Part shown: piece by piece, positions 15,427 through 24,817 of the stretch
Layout of the letters: every line of letters begins with the position of its first letter
Position numbering within the stretch: position 1 is the stretch's first letter
Assembly: GCA_904396495.1 (NCBI GenBank)
Contig: CAJFOJ010000055.1
Coordinates: forward strand, 1-44,358
Reading direction: 5' to 3'
DNA length: 44,358 bases
DNA from: an uncultured Oscillospiraceae bacterium
GTDB lineage: Bacteria > Bacillota > Clostridia > Oscillospirales > Ruminococcaceae
Made by a program: the position numbers and the translations under genes
The notes under the pieces: generated by a model
What the model was told of the DNA's origin: nothing
What the model saw: the letters and a program-made list of their open reading frames with translations, nothing else
The model's database searches: none

Positions 15427-16020
15427 TTATTTGGAGTACAACTCGACAATCAGATGTTCCTGGATGTCAACATCGATATCGTCGCGTGCAGGCATGGCGA
15501 CAATCTTGCCCTCAAAGGATTCTGCGGCTTTTTCGATCCACTTGGGCATCGCCTTTTTGCCGTTTTCCTCGATGAGTGTTTTAAATTTTGTGGAAGAACG
15601 GGATTTTTCGCAAACCGCCACCACATCGCCAGGTTTCACCTGGTAAGAGGGGATGTCAACACGTTTCCCATTTACGGTAAAATGGCCGTGGTTCACCAAC
15701 TGACGCGCTTCACGGCGGGTATTGGCATATCCCATGCGGAACACGACGTTATCCAAACGACGCTCCAATTCCTGCAACAGAATTTCACCGGTAATGCCCT
15801 GCTTTTTCTCGGCGCGCTCGTAATATTTATGGAACTGTTTCTCCAAAACGCCATACATAAATTTAACTTTTTGCTTTTCCGTCAACTGCATACCGTATTC
15901 AGATTGTTTACGGCGAGCCTGTTTCGGATTGCGTTTGGTCTCCTTCGAATAACCGAGAGCTGCAGGAGAAAGGCCCAGCGCTTTACATCTCTTTAAAACG
16001 GGCTGCATATTCTTTGCCAT
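15427..16020 (-). CDS. rpsD: 30S ribosomal protein S4
   Basis: This 197-residue assembly protein binds the 5' domain of 16S rRNA. The RNA-binding S4 domain covers about residues 88-150, with [31 protein letters not shown] and VKPGD. The N-terminus has a single cysteine (KRCKALG), so it belongs to the zinc-free form rather than the four-cysteine form. The gene is 19 nt after rpsK, in the alpha-operon order rpsM-rpsK-rpsD-rpoA-rplQ. In B. subtilis S4 regulates its own separate gene, whereas here it sits inside the cluster. Confidence 0.98.
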   Translation of the reverse strand: MAKNMQPVLKRCKALGLSPAALGYSKETKRNPKQARRKQSEYGMQLTEKQKVKFMYGVLEKQFHKYYERAEKKQGITGEILLQELERRLDNVVFRMGYANTRREARQLVNHGHFTVNGKRVDIPSYQVKPGDVVAVCEKSRSSTKFKTLIEENGKKAMPKWIEKAAESFEGKIVAMPARDDIDVDIQEHLIVELYSK

Positions 16021-16039
16021 TTACTTGCACCTCCTTAAA

Positions 16040-16438
16040 CTACACACGTCTTCTTTTCGGCGGACGGCAACCGTTGTGCGGGATGGGAGTTACGTCTTTG
16101 ATCATCCGTACTTCCAAACCGGCAGCCTGCAATGCTCTGATTGCGGCTTCTCTTCCGGAACCAGGCCCTTTTACATAAACTTCAACGATTTTCAAACCGT
16201 GCTCCATGGCAGCTTTTGCAGCTTTCTCAGCGGCAGTCTGCGCAGCAAAAGGAGTGGACTTTTTAGAACCTCTGAAGCCCATTTCACCAGCGCTTGCCCA
16301 GGAAATTGCGTTTCCCTGCGTATCGGTGATGGTAACGATGGTATTGTTAAAGGTGGACTGGATATGAACGGCGCCACGCTCGATATTTTTGCGCTCACGA
16401 CGTCTGCGGACGGTGGTTTTTTTCGCAACCTTTGCCAT
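16040..16438 (-). CDS. rpsK: 30S ribosomal protein S11
   Basis: This 132-residue platform protein contacts the 16S region near the anti-Shine-Dalgarno sequence. Hallmarks are [40 protein letters not shown]-like sequence and the basic C-terminus [15 protein letters not shown]. The length is standard. It lies 19 nt downstream of rpsM and upstream of rpsD, with a good Shine-Dalgarno site, as part of the alpha operon. Confidence 0.98.
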   Translation of the reverse strand: MAKVAKKTTVRRRRERKNIERGAVHIQSTFNNTIVTITDTQGNAISWASAGEMGFRGSKKSTPFAAQTAAEKAAKAAMEHGLKIVEVYVKGPGSGREAAIRALQAAGLEVRMIKDVTPIPHNGCRPPKRRRV

Positions 16439-16457
16439 GTGTCAGTATCCCTCCCTG

Positions 16458-16826
16458 TTATTTCTTCTTGTTGGCGATGGTCTTCTTCGGGCCTTTTCTG
16501 GTACGTGCGTTGGTTTTGGTTCTCTGACCTCTGACAGGCAGACCTTTTCTGTGGCGCACGCCGCGATAGCAGCCGATTTCAACCAATCTCTTGATGTTCA
16601 GAGCGACGTTTCTTCTCAAATCGCCCTCAACTTCGTAATTTTTGTCAATATACTCACGGAGCTTTGTCGCATCGTCTTCCGTCAGGTCTTTGACCCTGGT
16701 ATCGGGATTGATGCCGGTAGCCGCGAGGATATCGTTAGCAGATTTACGACCGATGCCAAAGATGTAAGTCAAACCGATTTCGATTCTCTTTTCTCTCGGC
16801 AAGTCAACACCAGCTATACGAGCCAT
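16458..16826 (-). CDS. rpsM: 30S ribosomal protein S13
   Basis: This 122-residue head protein bridges to L5 of the large subunit. The N-terminus [20 protein letters not shown] and helix-hairpin [14 protein letters not shown] are diagnostic, as is the basic tail [13 protein letters not shown]. It follows rpmJ after an 89-nt gap that shows no clear promoter or terminator. Next comes rpsK, 19 nt on. Confidence 0.98.
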   Translation of the reverse strand: MARIAGVDLPREKRIEIGLTYIFGIGRKSANDILAATGINPDTRVKDLTEDDATKLREYIDKNYEVEGDLRRNVALNIKRLVEIGCYRGVRHRKGLPVRGQRTKTNARTRKGPKKTIANKKK

Positions 16827-16915
16827 TAAAGTTGCACCTCCAATGCAGGAAAAATTCCCGCAGTACTTCAGTTTATTTCCATCTTCTGTGGGATAACGCC
16901 GCTAAAGCAGCAGAC

Positions 16916-17029
16916 TTAGCCCTGACGTTGTTTGTGCTTTTTTGTCTCGCAAATCACCATGACTTTACCTTTGCGCTTGATGACTTTGCACTTTTCACAG
17001 ATGGGCTTAACGGAAGGTCTTACTTTCAT
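16916..17029 (-). CDS. rpmJ: 50S ribosomal protein L36 (zinc form)
   Basis: The complete 37-residue L36 reads [15 protein letters not shown] at its start and ends KHKQRQG. The zinc ligands Cys11, Cys14, Cys27 and His32 are all present, so this is the C+ form. The ATG at 17029 follows an AAGGAGG-type site 29 nt after infA. The infA-rpmJ-rpsM order is the classical one. The gene is shorter than common ORF cutoffs and easy to miss. Confidence 0.98.
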   Translation of the reverse strand: MKVRPSVKPICEKCKVIKRKGKVMVICETKKHKQRQG

Positions 17030-17058
17030 CTGAAATTACCTCCTTGTGAACAGTTGGT

Positions 17059-17277
17059 TTACTTGGAACGCCAGGTAATGCGTCCCTTCGTTAAATCGTA
17101 AGGCGACATTTCCACCGTCACCTTATCGCCGGGAAGAATGCGGATGAAGTTCATCCGGAGTTTTCCCGATATATGAGCCAAAATGGTATGCCCATTGGGA
17201 AGCTCTACCTTAAACGTCGCATTTGGCAGTGATTCCCTGACAACACCTTCAATTTCGATTACATCGTCTTTGGACAA
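17059..17277 (-). CDS. infA: Translation initiation factor IF-1
   Basis: This 72-residue OB-fold protein binds the ribosomal A site during initiation. [20 protein letters not shown], the central [19 protein letters not shown] and the end [13 protein letters not shown] are typical, and the length is exactly that of B. subtilis IF-1. It lies between the KOW-domain gene (13 nt) and rpmJ (29 nt). Confidence 0.98.
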   Translation of the reverse strand: MSKDDVIEIEGVVRESLPNATFKVELPNGHTILAHISGKLRMNFIRILPGDKVTVEMSPYDLTKGRITWRSK

Positions 17278-17290
17278 GGCACATTCCCTC

Positions 17291-17554
17291 CTACTCGTCT
17301 GATGGCGTAAGCCCGCCGTAGTTAAACGGCCAAAGAGCTTGTTTCAGTTTTTTGTTAGTTTCCATTCGCATAGGATCAAAAACCGTATTTGTCACCCGAA
17401 GGTGTTTGGGATTTTTCCTTTTGGGCTTTTCCAGTAATCTTGACCGGCCGTCCGCAAGATATGCAAATTGCCTGTCAATTTTTACCACCGCAAAAAATCC
17501 CCTGTCGTGCCCGCTGATGCTCCGCACCACCGAACCCACTCTCAATTCCGGCAT
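17291..17554 (-). CDS. KOW-domain RNA-binding protein (L14e-like)
   Basis: This 87-residue protein begins [19 protein letters not shown] and continues [20 protein letters not shown], a KOW/SH3-like beta-barrel of the kind seen in L14e and L24. A basic segment ([12 protein letters not shown]) follows. Homologues sit between map and infA in many Clostridia and are annotated as RNA-binding or L14e-like proteins. A role in ribosome function is inferred from the fold and the location only. It starts 25 nt after map, with a Shine-Dalgarno site. Confidence 0.85.
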   Translation of the reverse strand: MPELRVGSVVRSISGHDRGFFAVVKIDRQFAYLADGRSRLLEKPKRKNPKHLRVTNTVFDPMRMETNKKLKQALWPFNYGGLTPSDE

Positions 17555-17579
17555 AAATGGCTTTCCTCCAAACCTTCGT

Positions 17580-18326
17580 CTATCGGACCGTCAAAATCAC
17601 CGGGCCGTTCTTGGTGATGGCGATGGTGTGCTCAAAGTGAGCGGACACACTTCCTGAAACCGTCTTAGTCGTCCAGCCGTCAGGCATGACCTTGACTCCG
17701 TCGCCCTTAAGGTTAATCATCGGCTCGATGGCGATAGTCATCCCCTCCACCAGGCGAGGGCCTCTTCCGGGCCGCCCAAAATTGGGAACCTCCGGATCCT
17801 CATGCAGATGCTTACCGACACCGTGGCCGACAAACTGCCTAACAATGCCATAACCGAACTGGGAAACGTGGTTCTCAACAGCATGTGAGATATCTCCAAT
17901 TCGATTGCCGACCACCGCCTGTTCAATTCCTTTCATCAGGCTAACCTGTGTTTCTTTCAAGAGGGATTTGGTCTCTTCGGAGGTATCGCCTACAATAAAG
18001 GTATAGGCATTGTCCCCATGAAATCCTTGATAGTAGGCACCGACATCGATGCTGACAATATCGCCCTCTTTGAGGTGGTAATCAGAAGGGATCCCGTGAA
18101 TGACTACGTCGTTGACGGAAATGCAGGCGGAAGCGGGATACCCCATATAATTCAGGAAGGAAGGAGTCGCACCGCTCTTTGTGATGAAGTCGTGTATTTT
18201 GCGGTCGATTTCCTTGGTGGTGATATCCGGTTTGATCCATTCCTCAGCTACGTTCAATGCGTCGGCCGAAATTTTACAAGCCTTCTTCATTGTTTCGAGC
18301 TCAGTTTGCGTTTTTAAAACTATCAT
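17580..18326 (-). CDS. map: Methionine aminopeptidase, type I
   Basis: This 248-residue enzyme removes the initiator methionine from new proteins. All five metal ligands are visible: Asp94, Asp105, His168, Glu201 and Glu232. The catalytic His77 lies in DVVIHGIP and His175 in GVGKHLHEDP. The length is that of the short type Ia form without an N-terminal zinc extension. The gene follows adk after five bases and precedes the KOW gene, the usual secY-adk-map arrangement of Firmicutes. Confidence 0.98.
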   Translation of the reverse strand: MIVLKTQTELETMKKACKISADALNVAEEWIKPDITTKEIDRKIHDFITKSGATPSFLNYMGYPASACISVNDVVIHGIPSDYHLKEGDIVSIDVGAYYQGFHGDNAYTFIVGDTSEETKSLLKETQVSLMKGIEQAVVGNRIGDISHAVENHVSQFGYGIVRQFVGHGVGKHLHEDPEVPNFGRPGRGPRLVEGMTIAIEPMINLKGDGVKVMPDGWTTKTVSGSVSAHFEHTIAITKNGPVILTVR

Positions 18327-18331
18327 AAAAA

Positions 18332-18964
18332 CTACGCCTCCACAGCTTTCAGGGTCAGCGCTGTGGTATCCGCCACATCTTCTTGCCCTTCCACCACAAT
18401 GAGCTTTCCGGTGGCATAGTAGTAATCTTTTAAAGGTTCTGTCTGCTGGTGATACACCTGCAAACGCTCTTTAATCGTATCCGGATGGTCATCTTTGCGC
18501 TGTACTGTTTTGCCGCCACATTTGTCGCACTTTCCTTCCAATTTAGAAGGTTTGTACTCCAGATGATAGGAGGCACCGCAGTCTTCACAAACACGTCTGC
18601 CCGAGAGGCGCTGCATAATTTTTTCGTCTTCGACTTCAATGTCAATGACGCGGTCAATGTTCACGCCCATTTTGTCCAAGGCCTCAGCCTGTGGGACAGT
18701 CCGGGGAAAGCCGTCCAGGATAAAACCGTTTTTGCAGTCATCCTGAGCGAGCCTCTCCTTTAGGATGTTGATGACGATCTCATCGGGAACCAGTTTGCCG
18801 CCATCCATGTAGGACTTGGCCTCTAAGCCGAGAGCTGTCTCGTTTTTAATCGCTTCACGCAGAATATTTCCTGTAGAGATCGCGGGAATTTTGAGGGCCT
18901 CGCAAATAACTTCCGCCTGTGTGCCCTTTCCCGCGCCGGGTGCGCCTAATAAAATTAAATTCAT
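18332..18964 (-). CDS. adk: Adenylate kinase (zinc-lid form)
   Basis: This 210-residue enzyme interconverts ATP + AMP and 2 ADP. The P-loop GAPGAGKGT is at residues 7-15. DGFPRTVPQAE near 84-94 forms the AMP site. The lid carries four cysteines, Cys126, Cys129, Cys146 and Cys149, the structural-zinc version typical of Gram-positive bacteria. It lies 14 nt after secY and 5 nt before map. Confidence 0.98.
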   Translation of the reverse strand: MNLILLGAPGAGKGTQAEVICEALKIPAISTGNILREAIKNETALGLEAKSYMDGGKLVPDEIVINILKERLAQDDCKNGFILDGFPRTVPQAEALDKMGVNIDRVIDIEVEDEKIMQRLSGRRVCEDCGASYHLEYKPSKLEGKCDKCGGKTVQRKDDHPDTIKERLQVYHQQTEPLKDYYYATGKLIVVEGQEDVADTTALTLKAVEA

Positions 18965-18978
18965 TTAGAAGCCCCCTT

Positions 18979-20295
18979 TTACTCTAAGAAACCTTTGTGG
19001 TGGCGCATCATCATCTGGGATTCCAGCTGTCTCATGGTCTCCAACGCAACGCCTACTACGATCAGGATAGAAGTACCTCCGAGGGATACGTTCGCACCAG
19101 TAATCATGCTAAAGATGATCGGGAACACTGCGATTAGGCCGAGGAACAAAGCGCCCAGCAAGGTGACCTTGGAAATTACTCTGGAGATAAAATCCGATGT
19201 AGGCTTGCCGGGGCGGATACCCGGTATCGCGCCATTGTTTTTGCGGAGATTGTTAGCAATCTCAATGGGATTGTACTGAATGGCAACGTAGAAGTAGTTA
19301 AATGCGATAATCAGCAGAAAGTAAATGAGGCCGTATGCCCAATTGTCGGAATGAAAAACCTCAAAAAACTTATCCCAGAAGCCGCCCTCTTTTACGCTAG
19401 GCCCTAAGAAGGTAGCGATCATGTTGGGCAAAGACACAAAACTCATGGCAAAAATGATGGGCATCACGCCGCTCATGTTGACCTTGATCGGAATGTGTGT
19501 GTTCTGTCCGCCGTACATTTTCCGGCCAACCACCCGTTTTGCATAGGAAACCGGGATTCTTCTCTCGGCGTTGGTCATCCAGACGATGAAGACCACCATT
19601 GCGATGAAAACAATGACAATTGCCGGGACATAGAAATAGTATTTGGGATCGTTTGGCGCCATCTCAACCCACCAAACTCTCAACATATTAAACGCTGAAG
19701 GCCCGCGGGACAGGATACCAGCAAACAGGATAATAGAAACGCCGTTTCCGATGCCCTTCTCAGAAATCCGGTCACCAAGCCAAACTACCAGGGCAGTACC
19801 TGCGGTAAAACACGCTATAATTACAATAGCGGCAAACACGCCAGAAGGCCCACTGGCATACTGCAAAATACTGATATCGTTGTTTCTCAACAGGAAGTAG
19901 AACGCCGTCGCCTGAATCAAAGCCAACCCCAGCGTCACATAACGGGTGATCTTCTGGAGCTTCTTTCTCCCTTCCGATCCCTCTTTCTGAAGCCGTTCCA
20001 ACGCCGGTATCGCCACAGTCAAAAGCTGAATGATAATTGACGCGTTGATGTAGGGCGTAATAGACATGGCAAAAACAGTCGCATTGGAAAGTGCACCACC
20101 AGTCATGATGTTGAGGTAGTTTAAGAAATCACCGGTTCCTGTTCCGGTAGTAAACATAGACTGCAATGCCTCAGCATTCAGGAAAGGTACAGTAATGTAG
20201 GAACCGATGCGAAAAATCAGGAGGATCAGCAGCGTATATAGGATTTTCTTGCGAAGCTCCGGCTGCTTGAATGCATTTCTCCAAGTTTCAAACAT
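18979..20295 (-). CDS. secY: Preprotein translocase subunit SecY
   Basis: This 438-residue channel has ten membrane spans. Recognisable parts are the N-terminal arm FKQPELRKKILYTLLILLIF, the plug region after the first span, ITPYINASIIIQLLT and EGSEGRKKLQKITRY. The C-terminal cytoplasmic loop is NNGAIPGIRPGKPT, followed by GTSILIVVGVALE. The gene begins one base after rplO, as is usual for the end of the spc operon, so translation is probably coupled. Confidence 0.98.
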   Translation of the reverse strand: MFETWRNAFKQPELRKKILYTLLILLIFRIGSYITVPFLNAEALQSMFTTGTGTGDFLNYLNIMTGGALSNATVFAMSITPYINASIIIQLLTVAIPALERLQKEGSEGRKKLQKITRYVTLGLALIQATAFYFLLRNNDISILQYASGPSGVFAAIVIIACFTAGTALVVWLGDRISEKGIGNGVSIILFAGILSRGPSAFNMLRVWWVEMAPNDPKYYFYVPAIVIVFIAMVVFIVWMTNAERRIPVSYAKRVVGRKMYGGQNTHIPIKVNMSGVMPIIFAMSFVSLPNMIATFLGPSVKEGGFWDKFFEVFHSDNWAYGLIYFLLIIAFNYFYVAIQYNPIEIANNLRKNNGAIPGIRPGKPTSDFISRVISKVTLLGALFLGLIAVFPIIFSMITGANVSLGGTSILIVVGVALETMRQLESQMMMRHHKGFLE

Positions 20296-20296
20296 C

Positions 20297-20743
20297 TTAC
20301 ATCACCTCGGCCTTTCCTCCTGCGGCCTCAATCTTTTCCTTTGCAGATTGGGAGAAGGCAGCCGCCTTAACGGTTAATTTCTTGCTGATTTCGCCGTTTC
20401 CGAGCACTTTTACGCCGTCATAAAGCTTGTTGACAAGGCCCGAAGCAATGAGAGCATCGGGATCTACCACTGCGCCGTCCTCAAATTTGTTCTGCAAATC
20501 ATCAAGGTTTACAATGGCGTATCTGGTAGCAAAATTGTAGTTGTTAAATCCCCTTTTGGGAAGACGTCTGTGCAAAGGCATCTGTCCGCCTTCAAACCCA
20601 GGTCTTACACCACCGCCGGAACGGGCGTTTTGGCCTTTATGGCCCTTCCCTGCTGTTTTTCCATTTCCGGAACCGTGACCGCGTCCAACGCGGAAATGCT
20701 CTTTTTTGGAGCCGGCTGCCGGAGCTAATTCGTGCAGTTTCAT
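20297..20743 (-). CDS. rplO: 50S ribosomal protein L15
   Basis: This 148-residue large-subunit assembly protein starts [20 protein letters not shown] and has the glycine-rich basic RNA-binding extension [18 protein letters not shown]. It continues with [20 protein letters not shown] and a globular C-terminal domain. The length is normal. It lies 15 nt after rpmD and directly before secY. Confidence 0.98.
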   Translation of the reverse strand: MKLHELAPAAGSKKEHFRVGRGHGSGNGKTAGKGHKGQNARSGGGVRPGFEGGQMPLHRRLPKRGFNNYNFATRYAIVNLDDLQNKFEDGAVVDPDALIASGLVNKLYDGVKVLGNGEISKKLTVKAAAFSQSAKEKIEAAGGKAEVM

Positions 20744-20758
20744 ACTCGCACCTCCTTA

Positions 20759-20938
20759 CTAGTCTTCAGTAACCTCCACGAGGTGGGAAATTTTAAAAAC
20801 CTTGCCTTTGGTGGCAGCGTTATCCGGCTGAACGGACACGTCGCCGACTTTTCTCAAGCCAAGAGAAGCGGCAATGGCAATCTGGTCTTTCTTCTTCCCA
20901 GCAAGACCTTTCACAAGTTTTACTTTGAGGTTTGCCAT
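20759..20938 (-). CDS. rpmD: 50S ribosomal protein L30
   Basis: This short gene encodes 59 residues. It starts MANLKVKLVKGLAGKKKDQ, continues SLGLRKVGDVSVQPDN and ends HLVEVTED, a complete bacterial L30. The ATG at 20938 follows a GGGGG-type site 11 nt after rpsE, and rplO begins 15 nt later. It is below common ORF cutoffs and easy to miss. Confidence 0.97.
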   Translation of the reverse strand: MANLKVKLVKGLAGKKKDQIAIAASLGLRKVGDVSVQPDNAATKGKVFKISHLVEVTED

Positions 20939-20949
20939 AACTCTGCCCC

Positions 20950-21450
20950 CTAACCTAAAATCTCTTCAACCGATTTGCCTCTGATCGCCGCAACCTGCTG
21001 GGCGGTTCTCAAGGATTGCAAACCGTTGATAGTCGCTCTGACAACGTTACAAGGATTGTTGGAACGCAGAGCTTTGGTTCTGATGTCCTTGATGCCAGCG
21101 GTTTCAACAACTGCGCGGACAGGGCCACCAGCGATAACTCCAGTACCTTCCGGAGCCGGTTTTAAGAGCACTCTGCCGGCGCCAAACTCACCGATGATCT
21201 CATGGGGAATGGTGGTGCCTTTCAGAGCGATCTGGATCATATTTTTCTTCGCGTCTTCGATGCCTTTGCGAATCGCGTCGGGAACTTCTCCCGATTTACC
21301 GAGGCCAAAACCGATTTTGCCGTTGCCGTCTCCCACTACAACCAAGGCTGCAAACTTGAAGATACGGCCGCCCTTTACGGTTTTAGAAACACGGTTAATC
21401 GCCACGACTCTTTCCTGCAATTCCGAAGCGGGATTTTCTATTCTAGCCAA
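20950..21450 (-). CDS. rpsE: 30S ribosomal protein S5
   Basis: This 166-residue protein acts in decoding fidelity and mRNA helicase activity of the small subunit. The double-stranded-RNA-binding fold at the N-terminus includes [19 protein letters not shown] and [16 protein letters not shown]. The C-terminal half includes [15 protein letters not shown] and [15 protein letters not shown]. The length matches B. subtilis S5. It lies 15 nt after rplR. Confidence 0.98.
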   Translation of the reverse strand: MARIENPASELQERVVAINRVSKTVKGGRIFKFAALVVVGDGNGKIGFGLGKSGEVPDAIRKGIEDAKKNMIQIALKGTTIPHEIIGEFGAGRVLLKPAPEGTGVIAGGPVRAVVETAGIKDIRTKALRSNNPCNVVRATINGLQSLRTAQQVAAIRGKSVEEILG

Positions 21451-21465
21451 ACGAATACCTCCTCA

Positions 21466-21825
21466 TTAGAACTTGAGGCCGCTTTCACGGGCTCCTGCGG
21501 CTAACTGCTCTACTCTGCCGTGGAAGATGTAACCGCCACGGTCGAACACTACTTCGGTGATTCCCTTTGCTGCAGCTTTCTCAGCAATTTTCTGTCCGAC
21601 TTTATAAGCGCCTTCTTTGTTGCCGCCGTTTAAGTCGAAATCTTTATCAGTGGAAGCTGCTGCTGCAAGGGTAACGCCGTTTACGTCATCTATCAGTTGA
21701 GCGTAGATATGCTTAGCGGAGCGGAATACATTTAGGCGTGGACGCTCAGGTGTGCCGCTAACTTTGCTGCGCACCCTGCGGTGCCTTTTTAAACGAGCCT
21801 TGTTGCTATCAGGCTTATTTACCAT
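21466..21825 (-). CDS. rplR: 50S ribosomal protein L18
   Basis: This 119-residue protein binds 5S rRNA. A basic N-terminal tail ([21 protein letters not shown]) precedes the core with [18 protein letters not shown] and the C-terminal [18 protein letters not shown]. The length is standard. It lies 14 nt after rplF in the spc order. Confidence 0.98.
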   Translation of the reverse strand: MVNKPDSNKARLKRHRRVRSKVSGTPERPRLNVFRSAKHIYAQLIDDVNGVTLAAAASTDKDFDLNGGNKEGAYKVGQKIAEKAAAKGITEVVFDRGGYIFHGRVEQLAAGARESGLKF

Positions 21826-21839
21826 TGCTTGTCACTCCT

Positions 21840-22379
21840 TTACTTCTTACCAGTCTTACCTTCTTTACGCTGGATATATTCGTCAGCGTACTTGATTCCC
21901 TTGCCTTTATAGGGTTCCGGAGGACGTTTCTCGCGGACATTTGCCGCAAACTGTCCAACCTTCTGTTTGTCAGGTCCGGAAATCACAATTTTGTTGGGAG
22001 CTGGTACTTCGATAGAAATGCCGTCGATCTCCGGAACCACAACCTGATGGGAATACCCCAAGTTCATCACAAGGTCTTTTCCCTGTTTTGCAGCACGGTA
22101 TCCGACACCGTTGACCTCCAAAGTTTTGCTGAAGCCTTCGGTAACACCTACGACCATGTTGTGGACCAAAGATCTAGTCAGGCCATGTAAAGCCCTGTGG
22201 TTTTTGTCATCACTGGGTCTTGTGACGAGGATCTCGTTGTTCTCCAGTGCAAGAGTCATATCCTTATGGACATCTCTTTCCAAGGTTCCCTTGGGACCTT
22301 TTACAGCAATATGGTTGCCGTCGATTTTTACATCAACACCGGAGGGAACAGCAATGGGTTTTCTACCAATACGAGACAT
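21840..22379 (-). CDS. rplF: 50S ribosomal protein L6
   Basis: This 179-residue protein of the GTPase-associated stalk-base region consists of two similar alpha/beta halves. [17 protein letters not shown] opens the protein. The C-terminal signature includes [14 protein letters not shown] followed by the basic tail RKEGKTGKK. It lies 15 nt after rpsH and 14 nt before rplR. Confidence 0.98.
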   Translation of the reverse strand: MSRIGRKPIAVPSGVDVKIDGNHIAVKGPKGTLERDVHKDMTLALENNEILVTRPSDDKNHRALHGLTRSLVHNMVVGVTEGFSKTLEVNGVGYRAAKQGKDLVMNLGYSHQVVVPEIDGISIEVPAPNKIVISGPDKQKVGQFAANVREKRPPEPYKGKGIKYADEYIQRKEGKTGKK

Positions 22380-22394
22380 AGCTATTTTACCTCC

Positions 22395-22793
22395 TTACCA
22401 TACGAACGCAAGGACTTCGCCGCCCACATTCTCTTTGCGTGCTTTCCGATCAGTCATCACGCCTTTGGATGTGGATACGATTGCGATGCCGAGGCCCTTC
22501 ATGACCCTGGGCATATCCTCACAGTTGGAATAAATACGCAGGCCGGGTTTGGAAACCCTGCGCAATCCGGTGAGCACCGGGGTTTTGTTATCGCCGTATT
22601 TCAGCGTCATACGAATCACGCCCTGCTTTCCGTCTTCAATGACCTGAAAGCCTTTTACATATCCTTCGTCTACAAGGATCTGGGCGATCGATTTCTTCAT
22701 ATTAGATGCAGGAATATCCACCGTGTCGTGTTTAGCTGAATTCGCATTGCGGATGCGGGTCAGCATATCTGCGATTGTATCGGTGATTTGCAT
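22395..22793 (-). CDS. rpsH: 30S ribosomal protein S8
   Basis: This 132-residue central-domain assembly protein starts [18 protein letters not shown] and ends [20 protein letters not shown]...LAFVW, both diagnostic. The start at 22793 follows an AAAGGAGG site. An in-frame upward extension to 22937 only reads through the zinc-type rpsN gene in another frame and is not real. It lies 26 nt after rpsN. Confidence 0.98.
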   Translation of the reverse strand: MQITDTIADMLTRIRNANSAKHDTVDIPASNMKKSIAQILVDEGYVKGFQVIEDGKQGVIRMTLKYGDNKTPVLTGLRRVSKPGLRIYSNCEDMPRVMKGLGIAIVSTSKGVMTDRKARKENVGGEVLAFVW

Positions 22794-22819
22794 ACCGTCA
22801 ACCTCCTTTTCTCGGTACT

Positions 22820-23005
22820 TTACCAGCTGGCCTTCTTCACGCCGGGGATCTGTCCTTTGTAGGCCAGTTCTCTGAAGCAAATGCGGCAGATGCCGTATTT
22901 TCTCAAATAAGCGTGGGGACGACCGCAGATTTTGCACCTGCTGTAGGCACGGGTGGAAAACTTAGGCTCTCTCTGCTGTTTGACAATCATTGATCTTTTA
23001 GCCAT
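22820..23005 (-). CDS. rpsN: 30S ribosomal protein S14, zinc (type Z) form
   Basis: This 61-residue protein carries four zinc ligands, Cys24, Cys27, Cys40 and Cys43 (CKIC and CRIC), so it is the C+ short S14 (RpsN1/RpsZ type) rather than the longer zinc-independent form. The C-terminus [10 protein letters not shown] is invariant in the family. It lies between rplE (16 nt) and rpsH (26 nt). Confidence 0.98.
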   Translation of the reverse strand: MAKRSMIVKQQREPKFSTRAYSRCKICGRPHAYLRKYGICRICFRELAYKGQIPGVKKASW

Positions 23006-23021
23006 TTAATTATTTCCTCCC

Positions 23022-23561
23022 TTATTTGGAAAATGGAGCGCCCATCAGTGTCAAAAGCTCACGGGCTTCCTCATCGGTTTTTGCGGTGGTGACAAAGCAG
23101 ATGTCCATACCGCGGATTTTATCGATTTTGTCGTACTCGATCTCAGGGAATATGAGCTGCTCTTTCAGGCCGATAGAATAGTTTCCGCGTCCATCAAAGG
23201 AATCCGGATTAATTCCTCTAAAGTCTCTTACGCGGGGAAGAGCAATATTGAAAAACCGGTCAATGAACTCATACATTTTATCAGCGCGCAATGTTACCTT
23301 AGCGCCGATAATCATGCCTTCACGAAGTTTAAAGTTAGCAACGGATTTTTTGGCTTTACAGGTCACGGGTTTCTGCCCTGTAATTGCAGTCAAATCCTTT
23401 AAAACAGCGTCCATCATCTTCTGATTGTCGCGTGCTTCACCACAACCCACGTTGACAACTACCTTTTCAATCTTCGGAATCTGCATGACACTTTTGTAGC
23501 CGAATTTCTTCATCAGAGCAGGGGCTACATCGCTTTTATAATAATCTTTCAAACGAGCCAT
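23022..23561 (-). CDS. rplE: 50S ribosomal protein L5
   Basis: This 179-residue central-protuberance protein binds 5S rRNA and contacts S13. Typical stretches are [36 protein letters not shown] and [19 protein letters not shown], and LLTLMGAPF closes the protein. It lies 15 nt after rplX and 16 nt before rpsN. Confidence 0.98.
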   Translation of the reverse strand: MARLKDYYKSDVAPALMKKFGYKSVMQIPKIEKVVVNVGCGEARDNQKMMDAVLKDLTAITGQKPVTCKAKKSVANFKLREGMIIGAKVTLRADKMYEFIDRFFNIALPRVRDFRGINPDSFDGRGNYSIGLKEQLIFPEIEYDKIDKIRGMDICFVTTAKTDEEARELLTLMGAPFSK

Positions 23562-23576
23562 GTCTTTTCCTCCATC

Positions 23577-23903
23577 CTAGAAAGTTTCTCCGCAAGAAGC
23601 GTGTTTGCACTGACGCTTTTTGGTTCCATCTTTCTCGACTTTATGCCCCACTCTTGTGGGCTTGCCGCATTTGGGGCAGATGGGCATTACTTTGCAAGCG
23701 TACAGAGGAGCTTCCGCCTTAACGATGCCGCCCTGCTGGCCCATAGCGCGGGGTTTCACGTGTTTTGTAACAACGTTGAGTCCCTCGACGATAACTTTAC
23801 CCTCTTTGGGGCTAACTTCCAAAACCTTACCTTTTTTACCTTTGTCTTTTCCGCTGATAATCATTACATTATCGCCGGTTTTGACGTGCAATTTATTTGC
23901 CAT
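23577..23903 (-). CDS. rplX: 50S ribosomal protein L24 with C-terminal zinc-ribbon cysteines
   Basis: This 108-residue L24 has the N-terminal KOW domain (KTGDNVMIISGKDKGKKGKV) and GLNVVTKHVKP. The C-terminal part carries CPKC at 76-79 and Cys99/Cys104 (CKHASC), a probable zinc-binding knuckle that is absent from B. subtilis L24. The start was moved to the ATG at 23903 because GGAGGT lies seven bases upstream. The earlier ATG at 23912 sits inside that site. It lies 15 nt after rplN. Confidence 0.96.
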   Translation of the reverse strand: MANKLHVKTGDNVMIISGKDKGKKGKVLEVSPKEGKVIVEGLNVVTKHVKPRAMGQQGGIVKAEAPLYACKVMPICPKCGKPTRVGHKVEKDGTKKRQCKHASCGETF

Positions 23904-23918
23904 AACTTGCACCTCCTA

Positions 23919-24287
23919 TTAAAGCACTTCCGGTGCGAGAGAGAGGATCTTCATGTATTCCTTTTCACGAAGCTCTCTGGCAACCGGCCCAAAAATACGG
24001 GTGCCTCTGGGGTTTTTATCTTCTCTGATGAGGACTGCCGCATTTTCATCGAATCTGATGTAGGTGCCGTCCTCACGGCGCAAGCCTTTTGCTGAACGAA
24101 CGATCACGGCTTTGACGACTTCGCCTTTTTTTACAACGCCGCCTGGTGTTGCCTTTTTGACCGAAGCAACCACAACGTCGCCAATATTCGCATATCTTCT
24201 GCCGGAACCGCCCAATACACGGATACACATAAGCTCTTTGGCACCGGTGTTATCGGCGACCTTTAAGCGGGTCTGCATCTGTATCAC
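23919..24287 (-). CDS. rplN: 50S ribosomal protein L14 (GTG start)
   Basis: This 122-residue protein of the subunit interface is recognised by [35 protein letters not shown] and ENAAVLI near the end. The start is a GTG at 24287, because AGGAGG lies eight bases upstream. The next in-frame ATG (24278) is 17 bases away. It follows rpsQ after a 51-nt gap with no visible signal. Confidence 0.98.
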   Translation of the reverse strand: MIQMQTRLKVADNTGAKELMCIRVLGGSGRRYANIGDVVVASVKKATPGGVVKKGEVVKAVIVRSAKGLRREDGTYIRFDENAAVLIREDKNPRGTRIFGPVARELREKEYMKILSLAPEVL

Positions 24288-24338
24288 AGTGAGTTCCTCC
24301 TTTCGAGATTATGAAAGAGTATATCTTTCACGGCCAAA

Positions 24339-24596
24339 TTATTTCGCCTTTTCGATGATTTCGCAAACTCTCCATCTTTTGTCCTTGGACAGCGGACGGG
24401 TTTCCATCAGCGTCACTCTGTCGCCTTCGCCACAGATATTTTCTTCGTCATGGGCTTTGACTTTGACGGTGCGCTTTACGATTTTATTGTAAAGGGGGTG
24501 TTTTACGTTGTCCAAAATGGCGACGACAACTGTCTTATCCATTTTGTTGCTAACAACTGTACCGACCCTCGTTTTTCTGAGGTTTCTATCGCTCAC
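24339..24596 (-). CDS. rpsQ: 30S ribosomal protein S17
   Basis: This 85-residue OB-fold protein begins [20 protein letters not shown] and contains [20 protein letters not shown] and [20 protein letters not shown], the S17 signature. It lies 17 nt after rpmC in the standard order rplP-rpmC-rpsQ. Confidence 0.98.
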   Translation of the reverse strand: MSDRNLRKTRVGTVVSNKMDKTVVVAILDNVKHPLYNKIVKRTVKVKAHDEENICGEGDRVTLMETRPLSKDKRWRVCEIIEKAK

Positions 24597-24613
24597 AGTT
24601 TGGTCCTCCCTTC

Positions 24614-24817
24614 TTATTTAGCGCCTTCTTTGGCTTCCAACTCACGCATGACAGTCTTCACGCGAGCAATATCTTTTTTCACTGCTTTGATGCGTGTGGG
24701 ATTGTCGAGCTGGTTGACAGCAAGCTGAAAGCGCAGATTAAAAAGTTCGTCCTTTAACTCTTTCAGTTTGTCCTCGAGTTCCACCATGTTCAACTCTCTG
24801 ATCTCAGTAGCTTTCAT
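24614..24817 (-). CDS. rpmC: 50S ribosomal protein L29
   Basis: This 67-residue helical protein at the exit tunnel starts [20 protein letters not shown] and contains [20 protein letters not shown] and [13 protein letters not shown]. The ATG overlaps the rplP stop codon by one base (TAATG), so re-initiation coupling is likely. It lies 17 nt before rpsQ. Confidence 0.98.
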   Translation of the reverse strand: MKATEIRELNMVELEDKLKELKDELFNLRFQLAVNQLDNPTRIKAVKKDIARVKTVMRELEAKEGAK

